Notes: generated by a model not told the origin, from the letters alone. Positions 1 to 9,578 are shown, counted from the stretch's first letter. The stretch: 64,000 nucleotides of DNA from an uncultured Anaeroplasmataceae bacterium (GCA_944325035.1 CALUYM010000004.1:62001-126000); one strand, 5' to 3'. Translations and numbers: made by a program.

Positions 1-542
1 CCTGTAAAAAAGATATAATCAAATGGTGCTTCTAATAATGCTTTATTTTCATCAATACCACCAAATATTACATTAATTTCATTTTCGTTAAAAACATCAT
101 TTATAATTTCTTTAATAATACGGCTAGTATTAACAGAATATTCACTAGTTTTTAAAATTACGCTGTTCCCCGCCGCATATGCACCAATCACAGGCTCCAA
201 TGATAATAAAAAAGGATAATTCCACGGACTCATTACTAAAACTTTTCCATATGGTTTATAGTATACTAAACTTTTAGCAGGAAAATGTTCTATTGGGGTT
301 TTAATTTTTTTGGGTTTAGCCAACTTTTCTATTTTTTTGGTAATATAAGATAATTTTTTTAAGACTAAACCAATTTCACACATATATGATTCTGTCTCAC
401 TTTTTCCTAAATCTGCATAGATAGCTTCAACTATTTTACTATTTTTTTCTTCAATTACTCTTTTCAATTTTTTTAATTTTTCTTTTCGTTCTTTTAAACT
501 AGTTTTATTATCTAGTATCATAACACTTTCTAAAATTGTCAT
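1..542 (-). CDS. Aldehyde dehydrogenase, NAD(P)-dependent, N-terminal part
   Basis: The reading frame starts at an ATG at 542 behind an AGGA site and runs off the left edge, so only about 180 N-terminal residues are seen. It has a charged N-terminal helix and then the aldehyde dehydrogenase coenzyme-binding core, including the motif SPWNYPF near residue 112 and the segment AAGNSVILKTSEYS. The catalytic Cys and Glu lie outside the window. The family oxidises aldehydes to acids. The short form beginning near a lysine-rich helix resembles class-3-like bacterial enzymes (YwdH type). Substrate cannot be told. Confidence 0.85.
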   Translation of the reverse strand, partial: MTILESVMILDNKTSLKERKEKLKKLKRVIEEKNSKIVEAIYADLGKSETESYMCEIGLVLKKLSYITKKIEKLAKPKKIKTPIEHFPAKSLVYYKPYGKVLVMSPWNYPFLLSLEPVIGAYAAGNSVILKTSEYSVNTSRIIKEIINDVFNENEINVIFGGIDENKALLEAPFDYIFFT

Positions 543-677
543 TTTGGTCAAATCCTTTCTATTGTTATTATAATCTATAAGTAAAAAGTTTGCGATGTTT
601 ATTTTGTAAAATTGCTAAATTTGACAATAAATGATAATATATTTTACGAAATAAAATATAAATGGTGGTGGTTTTTA

Positions 678-986
678 GTGATAAAGACAAAAATGATGAA
701 ATGTTGGAATGGTTTTTTAAAACTTATAAAAAAAATTATTAAAGAAAAAATTCTATTTTGGTTTATCATCTGGTACCTAATTTTTGCTAGTCCAATCATT
801 ATTGGTTACACATTATTTTTTATAACTAAACATAAATATCATTTAATTTACGCTAACGCAACTTTAGCTTTTTGGGCAGGACCTTTCACCCCTTTAGTTC
901 CATTCACTTTAGCATGTGCCTTTGGTACCAAAAAAATTATAAATCTTTGCAAAAAACGTAAAGCAAAATTATTATATCTATTTTAG
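678..986 (+). CDS. Small membrane protein of unknown function
   Basis: I do not recognise this gene. It encodes about 102 residues with a Lys-rich amphipathic N-terminus, two hydrophobic segments (one around FWFIIWYLIFASPIIIGYTL, one around the motif FWAGPFTPLVPFTLACAFG) and a basic C-terminus. The start is uncertain: the open frame reaches back to a TTG at 612, but a GTG at 678 follows a GGTGG site and gives a more plausible length. It is one of only four plus-strand genes in the window and is followed directly by a strong terminator, which supports its being expressed. Confidence 0.55.
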   Translation: MIKTKMMKCWNGFLKLIKKIIKEKILFWFIIWYLIFASPIIIGYTLFFITKHKYHLIYANATLAFWAGPFTPLVPFTLACAFGTKKIINLCKKRKAKLLYLF

Positions 987-1020
987 AAAAAGCAATTTAA
1001 ATACTATGCTATATTTTATA

Positions 1021-1051
1021 AAAAAACATCCAAGACTATGGATGTTTTTTT
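1021..1051. terminator. Bidirectional rho-independent terminator
   Basis: Eight-base inverted arms (AAACATCC / GGATGTTT) with an 8-nt loop, flanked by A-runs on the left and T-runs on the right. It can end both the small plus-strand gene and tpx from the minus strand. Confidence 0.85.
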
Positions 1052-1096
1052 CATTAACATAATTACAAACTAAAATTAATTAATTTGTGTTTCTAA

Positions 1097-1582
1097 TTAT
1101 AAATTTTTTAAAGCTCTTTCGTAATTAGGTTCATTAGTAATTTCATCAAGATACTCAGTATAAATAACCTTATTATTTTCATCTACTATTATAACACTTC
1201 TAGTAAGCAAACCTAATTCTTTAATATATGTTCCTGTCACTGCAGAAAATGTGCGACTCTTATAATCAGATAGAGTTTTTACTTTATCAATCATCGCTTG
1301 ACCACACCATCTAGCTTGTGCAAATGGTAAGTCCATAGAAATTGCATAAATTCCTTGAACATCAGCTATTTCACTAGCACGCTTATTAAAAATTCGCACC
1401 TCTGTATCACATACCGGAGTATCTAAAGATGGTACTGTTAAGAATATTTTCTTCCCTTTTAAATCTGATAATTTAATATCATTTAAATCATTATCAACCA
1501 CTGTAAAATCAGCTAAAGTATCACCGATTTTTACTTGTTCTCCTACTAATGTTAATGGATTTCCTTGAAATTTTACTTGCAT
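1097..1582 (-). CDS. tpx: Thiol peroxidase (atypical 2-Cys peroxiredoxin)
   Basis: This 161-residue protein is a full-length Tpx. It reduces hydrogen peroxide and alkyl hydroperoxides in the cytoplasm, using thioredoxin. The thioredoxin-fold motif PSLDTPVC holds the peroxidatic Cys at residue 58, and a second Cys in ARWCGQ (residue 93) is at the usual place of the resolving Cys in Tpx. The ATG follows a GGTGA site. It is a single-gene unit between a terminator and the metal transporter operon. Recognition is by family motifs and length. Confidence 0.95.
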   Translation of the reverse strand: MQVKFQGNPLTLVGEQVKIGDTLADFTVVDNDLNDIKLSDLKGKKIFLTVPSLDTPVCDTEVRIFNKRASEIADVQGIYAISMDLPFAQARWCGQAMIDKVKTLSDYKSRTFSAVTGTYIKELGLLTRSVIIVDENNKVIYTEYLDEITNEPNYERALKNL

Positions 1583-1674
1583 ATGAATTCACCGATATAA
1601 TCTAAATTATATTCCCTTCTTTAATCTTACAATTTAAATATATCATAATTTTTTTTAACTCTCAAATATTATGC

Positions 1675-2472
1675 TTATTTAGAAAATTTAAAAATTTTAT
1701 TTAATATCATAGCTAAAATTAAAATACTAATCGCAACTAGAACTATTGTACCACCTGGTTGTAAGTTTAAATAAAAGGAAACAATAAGCCCTATTATCAT
1801 TGAAATAAGCGAAAAAACTATAGCTAAAATCATACTTTTTTTATATCCTTGTGAAATTTGAATTGCTGATGCATATGGGATAACCATTAATGCTGAAACC
1901 ATTAAAGCACCAATAACTTTAGAAGATATAGCGATGACAATAGCTGTAATAATTGTTTGAACAATATTTAATATATTTACATTTACACCATCTAATTTTG
2001 CTTGAATTTCATTATAAGCAACATACTTAATTTGATGGTAAAAACCAAAATAAAATATTATTGTAATAATAAAAATGCAAATACTGAATATTAATTCATC
2101 ATAACCTATCAAAAGAATCGAACCAAATAAGTATGCACTGAAATTAGCACTATTACTAAAATTTGATAAAATTGCAGCCATCGCAATTGAAAATGCCATT
2201 ACAATAGAAACTGAAAGCTCGGCATACTTAGCAAACTTTTTTCTAATAAATTCTATAACTAACGATGCTAAAATACATGTACTAATAGCTACTACTAAAG
2301 GGCTACTACCAGTAACTAATCCTAAAGCTACCCCAAATAAGGCGGTATGTGATAAAGCATCCCCCGTTGTAGATAAACGTTTTAATACACAAGTTTGTCC
2401 TACTAATGGAATAATAAGTGCCAATAAAACACCAACTGTAAAGGCAATTCTCATAAACTCATAGTTAAACAT
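1675..2472 (-). CDS. Zn/Mn ABC transporter permease (ZnuB/MntB family)
   Basis: About 265 residues with eight or nine hydrophobic segments, typical of the ABC-3 metal permease family. It would form the membrane channel for a divalent metal imported by the ATPase encoded just upstream. The ATG at 2472 follows TGGAGG and overlaps the end of the ATPase gene by 8 bases, indicating translational coupling; an upstream start at 2496 is less likely because it contains the ribosome binding site. The binding protein is encoded 4.6 kb away but shares the same operator. Zinc is favoured over manganese only because of the neighbouring Zur-like regulator. Confidence 0.9.
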   Translation of the reverse strand: MFNYEFMRIAFTVGVLLALIIPLVGQTCVLKRLSTTGDALSHTALFGVALGLVTGSSPLVVAISTCILASLVIEFIRKKFAKYAELSVSIVMAFSIAMAAILSNFSNSANFSAYLFGSILLIGYDELIFSICIFIITIIFYFGFYHQIKYVAYNEIQAKLDGVNVNILNIVQTIITAIVIAISSKVIGALMVSALMVIPYASAIQISQGYKKSMILAIVFSLISMIIGLIVSFYLNLQPGGTIVLVAISILILAMILNKIFKFSK

Positions 2473-3100
2473 GACTTTCCTCCAAAGTATAATCACTAAT
2501 TTTATATATTTTATCGCATGCTAAAAGAGTTTCTTTATCATGTGAAACAAAAATAATTGTTTTTTTCATAGCGTGCAAATGTTTAATCATTTCAATCAGA
2601 ATTTCTTCACTCTCAGCATCGATTCCAGTTGTTGGTTCATCAAAAACTATTATATCGGGATTAGATAATAACACCTTAGCTATCTTAACTTTTTGAGCTT
2701 GACCGCCTGATAAAGCTGAAAAAGAACGATTCTTTAACATCGTTAAACTGAATAATTCTAAAGTTTTTAAAACTCTTTTTTTATCTTTAAAATTAATATA
2801 ACTAAATGGTCGTTTTTTTAAACCTAAAGCTACTACCTCAAAAACAGTTGCTGGAAATGATCCTTCTTCTGTGGAAGTTGTTTGATTTACATATCCAATA
2901 TTTAATTTTTTATCTTTTATAATTTCACCTTTGGTAGGTTTTAAAATTCCTAAAATCAATTTTAGGAGGGTCGATTTCCCACTACCGTTAACACCAATGA
3001 TGCCAATAAATTGTCCAGGTTCTACTTTCAAATTAACATTTTCCAAAACTAAGTTTTGAGTATATCCAAAACTAACATTTTTTAACTCTAAAATAGGCAT
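2465..3100 (-). CDS. Zn/Mn ABC transporter ATP-binding protein (ZnuC-like)
   Basis: A 211-residue ABC ATPase that powers the metal permease. Walker A GVNGSGKST is at residues 36-44, the signature SGGQ at 131-134 and Walker B with IIVFDEP at 150-156, followed by the H-loop region VSHDKET. The length fits ZnuC/MntB-type importers. The ATG follows AAAGGTG. Its promoter region carries the 15-bp palindrome also found before the binding-protein gene, so it is probably repressed by the divergent Fur-family protein when metal is plentiful. Confidence 0.92.
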   Translation of the reverse strand: MPILELKNVSFGYTQNLVLENVNLKVEPGQFIGIIGVNGSGKSTLLKLILGILKPTKGEIIKDKKLNIGYVNQTTSTEEGSFPATVFEVVALGLKKRPFSYINFKDKKRVLKTLELFSLTMLKNRSFSALSGGQAQKVKIAKVLLSNPDIIVFDEPTTGIDAESEEILIEMIKHLHAMKKTIIFVSHDKETLLACDKIYKISDYTLEESHV

Positions 3101-3115
3101 TTATTATCACCTTTC

Positions 3116-3130
3116 TGCAAATCATTCGCA
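3116..3130. promoter_or_regulatory. Putative Zur/Fur-family operator
   Basis: TGCAAA-TCA-TTCGCA, an inverted repeat with one mismatch, lies between the divergent metal-transport and regulator genes and abuts the regulator's -35 element. A perfect version lies before the metal-binding lipoprotein gene at 7945-7959. Shared position and sequence suggest a common metal-dependent repressor. Confidence 0.7.
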
Positions 3131-3131
3131 T

Positions 3132-3160
3132 TTGCTTTTTCTATCATAGCATAGTATAAT
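3132..3160 (+). promoter_or_regulatory. Sigma-A-type promoter of the Fur-family regulator
   Basis: TTGCTT (3132-3137), 17-base spacer, TATAAT (3155-3160), about 30 bases upstream of the TTG start. The operator ends 1 base before the -35, which fits autoregulation. Confidence 0.65.
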
Positions 3161-3189
3161 AACGCTGTCAATTAGATAGGAGTGATACC

Positions 3190-3597
3190 TTGAAACTTGC
3201 TAATTTTGGGTTAAAGGAAACTAAAACGCGTCGTAAAATTTTAACTTTATTAGAAAATTCGAAAGAGCCAATGACAGCTGAGGATATTTTTAAAGTCTTA
3301 CTTGAAGATGAGATTAACTTATCAACAGTTTATCGAACTTTAAATTCATTTATATCTAGAAATTTAATTTCCAAGGAAATTCGTCAGGATGGTATAGCAG
3401 TTTATCATTATATAACAAGTGAGCATCATCATGTATTAATTTGTACTAAGTGCAATAAAAAAATATTTTTAGATGACTGTCCCTATCAAGAAATCGATCG
3501 TTCCATCTATGAAAAAACTGGATTTTCGATTAAACATCATAATATAGAATTATATGGACTTTGTAAAGATTGTCAAAATAAAAATGATTTAAACTAA
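3190..3597 (+). CDS. zur: Fur-family metal-responsive repressor, probably Zur
   Basis: A 135-residue Fur-family protein. The winged helix spans roughly residues 10-75 (recognition motif NLSTVYRTLNS), followed by a His cluster (HHH 79-81) and two CxxC pairs (C85/C88 and C125/C128) that make the structural zinc site of Fur, PerR and Zur. The start is a TTG at 3190, 8 bases after AGGAG; no ATG lies nearby in frame. Divergent placement from a zinc/manganese transporter and the shared palindrome argue for Zur rather than Fur or PerR, but sequence alone cannot settle which metal is sensed. Confidence 0.85.
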   Translation: MKLANFGLKETKTRRKILTLLENSKEPMTAEDIFKVLLEDEINLSTVYRTLNSFISRNLISKEIRQDGIAVYHYITSEHHHVLICTKCNKKIFLDDCPYQEIDRSIYEKTGFSIKHHNIELYGLCKDCQNKNDLN

Positions 3598-3648
3598 TAC
3601 TTTATCGAATTTTTATATTTAAAAAAATCATATTATAATACATCAAAA

Positions 3649-3697
3649 AAACCAGTTAAAAACTAGATACGTTATAGTTTAGTTTTAACTGGTTTTT
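3649..3697 (+). terminator. Rho-independent terminator after zur
   Basis: Long inverted arms (AAACCAGTTAAAA... / ...TTTTAACTGGTTT) followed by T5. The left side is A-rich, so it may also act on the minus strand. Confidence 0.85.
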
Positions 3698-3788
3698 CAT
3701 TTCGATTTTATTTAATTACGTATGTAAAGAAAGGTATTTTTCATATTTTTAAATAACATTATTTACCTATGGGTTTTATATATCAAAT

Positions 3789-5378
3789 TTAAAATTCTTC
3801 AATTTTATTAATTGATTTATCAATTGTTAAAAATAAAACCAGAGTGAAAATTATTGTCAAAATAACCAAAATAACAAATGTCACTAACATTGATATATAT
3901 GGACTTATATATAATAATATAATACCTCCAACTATTAAAATTATTGATAAAATAATATCTATTCCCATTGTAAGTAAAACTGAAGCTGAATTCTTAAAAG
4001 CTTCTGCCTCATTGTTCCATTTTAGTTTATAAATTTTAGTATTTATAAACAAACTGATAACACTTGCTAATATTGAATAAATAAGTGGAAATAAAACTAT
4101 ATAAACAGAATGAATGATATTTGGTCGAATAACTGCAATAATAATTGTAGATGAAATTAACGAGCCACATCCTAACATTATTACTGATAACAATATTTTA
4201 ACTAACGCATATAAACGATAATTAATTGGTAAAGTCTTTATCAACCAAAAATTAGCACCTTCAACATTGATACCCGAAGAAGCTGTGGTTGTCATACCTA
4301 GCATGAAAATTATAAATAATCCACCAGCAAAAGCATATTGTTTTACCTCTGGATTTTGTAGCTCTTTTAACTGTGGAACAGAAAATGCTAATATGACTAG
4401 TATCATGATTGGCATCAGACTAGATACAACTGAATTCATAAAATAAAGTTTGCTAGAAAATAATCGTTTAACTTCGTTTGAAAATAAAGCTTTAAATTGA
4501 CCTTTATTTTCCAAACGGGTAGCTTTATATATTCGGCCACCATGATAACTTACAATTAAATTATGTACGTTATCAAATACTGCGGCAATAAAGCCTAAAC
4601 CTAGTGTTAGAATTACAAGCGATGCGATTATGTAAACTATTAAAAATAATATATTTTTAGTGAAGACTAATTCAAATACAGCATTCATTGGACTTATCCA
4701 TTTAACACCTGATGCCATATTAATCAATTGATTTCCATAGTTAGCCATGTCTTCATTTGCTCCTGATGAAACTGTGAATGAAAATAACATTACAATAAAA
4801 ATAAAAGCGATATAGATAATAATTTGGAATATACTCCCAAACCGAGAACGTTCAGCGATTAAACTAACAAAAATTGAAGCTATCGCCGCTATTATAATTG
4901 GAAATGCTGGTGCTAAAAGAGTAAGAATTACTCCTCCTACTAAATATATAACTTCCTGATTGAATATAAAAGTTATAATTGTTGTTGGAAGTAAAATAAT
5001 TGCCTAATATATTAGTTCAACTAAATACAATGAAATTAATTTTGATATAACAATTTCCGATTTTTTTATTGGCATTGCACTTAGCATATCGTAGTCTTTA
5101 CCAATAAAAATACTTTTAATTCTTACAATTGCAGAAAAGAAAATAAACAATGAAGCTACACCACCAAACAACATAAAGCAATGATATAGAGGTAGATTAG
5201 CTTCGGAAAAACTAAAAATCATTAACAGATTATAAACAACAGATATAAAAATGAATAATGCTGAAATTAAAAGTAGAAAGGTAACAAACGAAATCGATTT
5301 CGCTTTTTCTTGTTTAAATTTTCTAATGTCAAGGGCTTCACTTAAATTTACCTTTACCAAACTCGAAATTTTACTCAT
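3789..5378 (-). pseudogene. ABC-2-type exporter permease, interrupted by an in-frame TAG
   Basis: One reading frame runs from the ATG at 5378 to the stop at 3789 (about 528 residues, some 12 hydrophobic segments) but is cut by a TAG at 5004-5006. Before the stop it reads ISLYLVELIY and after it continues without frame change as AIILLPTTIITF, so this is a single nonsense change. The motif around the lesion, including AMPIKKSEIVISK, is typical of large Bacillota ABC exporter permeases encoded after an ATPase. The ATPase gene upstream is also broken. A shorter product starting at 4790 is possible but has no clear ribosome site. TAG ends other genes here, so recoding is unlikely. Confidence 0.8.
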
Positions 5379-6083
5379 TGAATAAATCCAAGAATTTATC
5401 TTCTAACGTACCAACACCCTTGACTTCATCGGTTAATCCGCTAGCTATAATTTTACCATTTTTAATGATAGCAATTTTATTGCAAAACTTTTCTACTACT
5501 TCTAAAACATGTGATGAGAAAAATACAATTCCACCGTTTGAACATATTTCCTTTAAAACCTCTTTTAAATCAAAACTTGCTTTTGGATCTAATCCAACAA
5601 AAGGCTCATCCAAAATAATTAATTTTGGACTATGGATTAATGCACCCATCAACGCAATTTTTTGTTTCATACCATGTGAATAATTTTTAATAGGATTAGC
5701 TAAATCACGTTCAATATTAAATAATTCAGAGTATTTTTTAATTAATTCGTTTTTTTGATTAGCTTCAACATTATAAATATTAGCAATAAAGTCCAAATAC
5801 TTAATTCCAGTTAAATGTTCATATAAGTCTGGATTATTAGGGATATAAGCAATTTGCTTTTTAAACTCCAATGGATTAGATTTTATTGATAATCCATCAA
5901 ATATTATTTCACCTTCTTCAAAAGAATGAATTCCGACTATACATTTAATCGTCGTTGATTTACCAGCACCATTAGGTCCAATAAATCCATAAATATCTCC
6001 AGACTCAATAGTTAAATTAATGTTTTCTATTGCTTTTTTTTCGCTTTTTTATATGTTTTTGACACATTTTTAATCTCTAGCAT
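5371..6083 (-). pseudogene. ABC exporter ATPase, frameshifted in an A8 run
   Basis: The ATG at 6083 opens a normal ABC ATPase N-terminus (MLEIKNVSKTYKKAKKK), then meets TAG. Adding one A to the A8 run at 6034-6041 restores the frame into AIENINL, Walker A GPNGAGKST, the signature-like YSHGMKQK and Walker B LIILDEP, ending at 5371. The rest is intact to the stop, which overlaps the permease ATG. The ATG also overlaps the end of the ROK kinase gene. A truncated product from TTG 5871 would lack Walker A and be inactive. With the nonsense-mutated permease next door, the whole exporter looks decayed. Confidence 0.8.
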
Positions 6084-6954
6084 TTTTATTCTCATCATAT
6101 AAATACTTTGCAGCTAAGGCACCGCTTTTGCTTTTTAGCTTTGCTGCCTTGATAACTATTTCTTCCATATTTTTCACTGAATAAAATGGATAATAATAAC
6201 GAATCATTCTAATGAAATACTCTCCAGCATTTGACAATCCACCGGCAATTCTTACATTTTTTATTCCTAATACACTCACAATATCAGCGATTAATATTGC
6301 TAAGTATCTTGCAGTTTTTCTAACAACTTGCAATGCTAATTTATCTCCCGATTTAGCTAAGTCAAATATGTTTTTAGCGTTTATATTTGTTTTCATTTTT
6401 TCATTATAATATTTAACCATATTCTTAGCTGATACATATGCTTCGGCACAACCATATTTTCCACAACCACACAAGCGAGCATTAGGTCCGAAATGAACTT
6501 TAATATGTCCAACTTCTCCTGCATAGCCATTTTTATTGATTAATTTACCATCTAAGATGATCCCACCACCACATCCTGTTCCTAAAGTAATTAAAATTAA
6601 ATCATTTAAATGTGAAACCTTAGATTCTACTAAAGCTTGAATATTAGCATCATTATCAACTAAAATATTTTCATTATTAAGCGCTCTTTTCAATTCTTCT
6701 TCTATTTTCAATCCTAAAATATTAGTATTAGGCGCATAAACAATTACACCATTTTGACTTACACCTGGAATTGAAACAACGTAATTATGGATATCATCTA
6801 GATTATATCTTTTTGTAATTGCTTGTTTTATCTTGGGGATAAACATATTAATGTCTTTTGGTGTTTTTATTTGAAAAAAATCATCTCTTACCCCATGCTT
6901 AAATACTCCAAATTTTATATTAGTTCCCCCAATATCAATTCCACAGCGGTACAA
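6070..6954 (-). CDS. ROK-family sugar kinase (glucokinase-like)
   Basis: A 294-residue ROK kinase that phosphorylates a hexose with ATP in the cytoplasm. The ATP-binding motif DIGGTNIKFG is at the N-terminus, the catalytic Asp lies in VDNDAN, and the ROK zinc motif appears as CGCGKYGCAEAYVS near residues 160-175. Glucose or N-acetyl sugars are the usual substrates; the exact one cannot be told. The start is TTG at 6954, behind AAAGGTG. The 3' end overlaps the ATG of the broken exporter ATPase, so the three genes probably formed one transcript. Confidence 0.88.
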   Translation of the reverse strand: MYRCGIDIGGTNIKFGVFKHGVRDDFFQIKTPKDINMFIPKIKQAITKRYNLDDIHNYVVSIPGVSQNGVIVYAPNTNILGLKIEEELKRALNNENILVDNDANIQALVESKVSHLNDLILITLGTGCGGGIILDGKLINKNGYAGEVGHIKVHFGPNARLCGCGKYGCAEAYVSAKNMVKYYNEKMKTNINAKNIFDLAKSGDKLALQVVRKTARYLAILIADIVSVLGIKNVRIAGGLSNAGEYFIRMIRYYYPFYSVKNMEEIVIKAAKLKSKSGALAAKYLYDENKNARD

Positions 6955-7037
6955 AATATCACCTTTTTCTATTATAACTTTTTTAATTAATCACTTTGAT
7001 TTATTATAATATTAAAATTGATTGTTTTCAATTAAAT

Positions 7038-7071
7038 AAAAGCTCTAGCCAATAATTTTAAGCTAGAGCTT
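7038..7071. terminator. Terminator overlapping the end of the metal-binding lipoprotein gene
   Basis: Eleven-base arms (AAAGCTCTAGC / GCTAGAGCTTT) with a 12-nt loop; the lipoprotein stop codon lies inside the hairpin. T-rich tracts occur on both sides. Confidence 0.8.
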
Positions 7072-7930
7072 TCTTTATTTGCACTAAATTTTTTGCCATT
7101 AATGTAAGGTAGTTTTCACTTGCCATGTCTTTTGAAATTCCTTCAATTGGATATAAAATTTCACATTTCAAGCCAGTTTCTGATGCTATTTTTCGCGCTA
7201 TTTCATCACTAACTAAATCCTCATAAAAAATGGTTGTCACATTTTTTCCTTTTACTTCTTCAATGATTTTATTAATGTCTGCAGCTGTTGGTTCATCTTC
7301 TGTTGATAAGCCTCTAATTGGGATTGGAATTAAATCATATGCAGAACATAAATACCCAAAGGCATCATGAGATGTAACTAAATATTTTGAAGATAAATTA
7401 TTTAATTCTTGATGGAACATCAAATTTAATCCTTCAAATAAATACTTATTTTTAATAAAATTATCATTATAGTAATTAGAATTAGTACTATCTATAATGC
7501 AAAGATAATTTTTTATATTCTCCATCATTTGAATAGCTTTATTAATATCTAACCACATATGTGGGTCGGGTGTTCCTGGATTTTTAGATGAATCAATTGA
7601 CTCAATATTAGCTGTTGCTTCAACTTTCTTTTCATTAATGGATGCTGGCAAAGTATTAACATATGGTTCCAATCCTAACCCGTTAATAATAAATAATTTA
7701 GCTTCAGTTAGCATTACAATATCCTGAGTAGTTGGTTCATAATGATGTGGCTCAACACCCGCTTTAACCAAGTTTTGAACGACTAATTTATCACCAGCAA
7801 TTCTAGTAGTAAAATCATAAATAGGATAACATGATGTTACAACATCAACGGTATTTTCAGTTTTTCCTTGACAACTTCCAAATAAAAATACGGAAAATAA
7901 TATTAAAATAAAAGATAGAATTTTTTTCAT
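7058..7930 (-). CDS. Zn/Mn-binding lipoprotein of an ABC importer (ZnuA/TroA family)
   Basis: A 290-residue cluster A-I substrate-binding protein. The signal peptide ends in a lipobox with Cys20 (LFGSC), so the mature protein is tethered outside the membrane. Expected metal ligands are His62 (in PHHYEP), His124 (DPHMW), His188 (TSHDAF) and an acidic residue near 237-238. The His-rich loop common in ZnuA is absent, so manganese is also possible. It lies apart from the permease and ATPase genes at 1675-3100 but has the same palindromic operator just upstream, which links all three. Confidence 0.9.
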   Translation of the reverse strand: MKKILSFILILFSVFLFGSCQGKTENTVDVVTSCYPIYDFTTRIAGDKLVVQNLVKAGVEPHHYEPTTQDIVMLTEAKLFIINGLGLEPYVNTLPASINEKKVEATANIESIDSSKNPGTPDPHMWLDINKAIQMMENIKNYLCIIDSTNSNYYNDNFIKNKYLFEGLNLMFHQELNNLSSKYLVTSHDAFGYLCSAYDLIPIPIRGLSTEDEPTAADINKIIEEVKGKNVTTIFYEDLVSDEIARKIASETGLKCEILYPIEGISKDMASENYLTLMAKNLVQIKKALA

Positions 7931-7944
7931 AATTTACCTCTTTC

Positions 7945-7959
7945 TGCAAATGGTTTGCA
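7945..7959. promoter_or_regulatory. Putative Zur/Fur-family operator, perfect palindrome
   Basis: TGCAAA-TGG-TTTGCA lies 15 bases upstream of the lipoprotein ATG. It is the perfect version of the site at 3116-3130. Confidence 0.75.
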
Positions 7960-8010
7960 TTTAACAAAAACAATTTTAACTATATTAATATTTTTTGTCA
8001 AGAATTATCC

Positions 8011-9492
8011 TTATTTACTAAATAGCAACGTCGCTTCAACCGCTTTTTTCCATTTTTGGTACTTCCGATTAAACTCATCTCGTTTTTGATTTGGATGGTA
8101 AATTTTTATATATTTATGAAGCATTTTAATTTCATCTAAATTATTAAATACCTTAGTATTTAATCCAACTAAATAAAAGCATCCTAACGCAGTAGCTTCA
8201 CTAGTCGATATTGTTTTAATCGATACATCCATTATATCAGCTTCAAATTGCATTAAATTAGTATTCTTAGATGCGCCACCATCGACACTAATTTCTTTAA
8301 TTTCAATATGTGAATCTTCCTTCATTGACTTATAGACATCATAATTTAAAAAAGCAACACCTTCTAAAGTAGCACGAACTATATTTTCCTTTGTAGTAGA
8401 ACGTGTTAATCCAAAAATTGAGCCTTTAGCTCCTGTTTGCCAATAAGGTGCTCCAAGTCCTGTTAAGGCTGGAACAAAGTATACACCATCATTATTTTTT
8501 TCAAATATTTCATCGGAAAAATCCTTTACTAAATCTAAATTATCTCTTATAAATTGAAATGCACTTCCAGCTACAAACACACTTCCTTCTAAGGCATAAC
8601 TTATCTTATCATCAATTGCATAGGCAATAGTAGATAGCAGTCCATTATTTGAATGGATAATTTGATCATTTGTATTCAATAACATAAAGCTACCTGTTCC
8701 ATAAGTAATTTTAAAACTACCACAATCAAAACATGTATGACCAAAGAGAGAAGATTGTTGGTCACCAATCAAAGCACAGATATTAAAATCACCAAAAGCT
8801 TTTATTCTTTCATCTTCTATCATTCCAACTGTTTCATTTGAGTTAATAACTTTTGGCAAAATTGATGATTTAACACCAAAAATATCTAAAAGCTCTTGAT
8901 CAAATTTAAGTGTATGAATATTAAATAACATTGTCCTTGAAGCATTTGAGTAATCAGTAACATGTTTCTTACCATTTGTTAATTTTGCAACTAACCAAGA
9001 ATCAATAGTTCCAAATGCTAACTTATCTTCATCCATAAGTTTCTTAGCTTTTGGATTTGTCCTAATGATATGAGAAATTTTACTTGCACTAAAATACGGA
9101 TTTATTTTTAAACCTGTTTTTTGACTAATTAATTCTTCATACCCTTTAGAACTAATATCGTCACAAATATAATTTGTATGTGTAGATTGCCACACAATCG
9201 CTAAATCTACCGGTTCTAAATTTTCCTTATTCCACGCAATAGTTGTTTCTCTTTGATTAGTAATTCCAACACCTAAAATCCCTTTATAATCGATGTTAAC
9301 TTTCTTAAGGAGTGTTGTAAATAATTCAACCGTATCTTCATAAATTCTTATTGGATCATGTAAAATAGCTCCTTCATTGGCTATAAATCGTAACTCTTTT
9401 TGTTCAAGACCTACAATATTTCCTCTAACATCAAACAAAATAACACGCGTTGAGGTAGTACCTTGATCAATTATAATAATATATTTTTCCAT
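8011..9492 (-). CDS. glpK: Glycerol kinase
   Basis: A 493-residue FGGY-family kinase that converts glycerol and ATP to glycerol 3-phosphate. It begins with the phosphate-binding motif IDQGTTSTR and contains the GlpK hallmarks GVGITNQRET, the nucleotide-binding GSFKITYGTGSF, the active-site segment LTGLGAPYW and DGGASKNTNLMQ. The ATG at 9492 is 9 bases after AAGGA; an ATG 9 bases upstream is too close to that site. It stands alone: no glycerol facilitator or dehydrogenase gene is adjacent. Confidence 0.95.
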   Translation of the reverse strand: MEKYIIIIDQGTTSTRVILFDVRGNIVGLEQKELRFIANEGAILHDPIRIYEDTVELFTTLLKKVNIDYKGILGVGITNQRETTIAWNKENLEPVDLAIVWQSTHTNYICDDISSKGYEELISQKTGLKINPYFSASKISHIIRTNPKAKKLMDEDKLAFGTIDSWLVAKLTNGKKHVTDYSNASRTMLFNIHTLKFDQELLDIFGVKSSILPKVINSNETVGMIEDERIKAFGDFNICALIGDQQSSLFGHTCFDCGSFKITYGTGSFMLLNTNDQIIHSNNGLLSTIAYAIDDKISYALEGSVFVAGSAFQFIRDNLDLVKDFSDEIFEKNNDGVYFVPALTGLGAPYWQTGAKGSIFGLTRSTTKENIVRATLEGVAFLNYDVYKSMKEDSHIEIKEISVDGGASKNTNLMQFEADIMDVSIKTISTSEATALGCFYLVGLNTKVFNNLDEIKMLHKYIKIYHPNQKRDEFNRKYQKWKKAVEATLLFSK

Positions 9493-9578
9493 ATAATTCA
9501 TTCCTTACTGCGATAATACTAAAATAAGTTTAGCATATCTTAGACTAAAAGAGAATATTTCTAACACGTAAATAAGAA

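Noticed and set aside
3789..4790. A separate 333-residue membrane protein gene
   Set aside because: It is the same frame as the upstream 124-residue piece, separated only by one TAG, and the start at 4790 lacks a ribosome site.
5004..5006. TAG as a recoded sense codon in the permease
   Set aside because: TAG ends other sound genes in the window (for example yigZ and the small protein at 678), so a nonsense mutation is the simpler reading.
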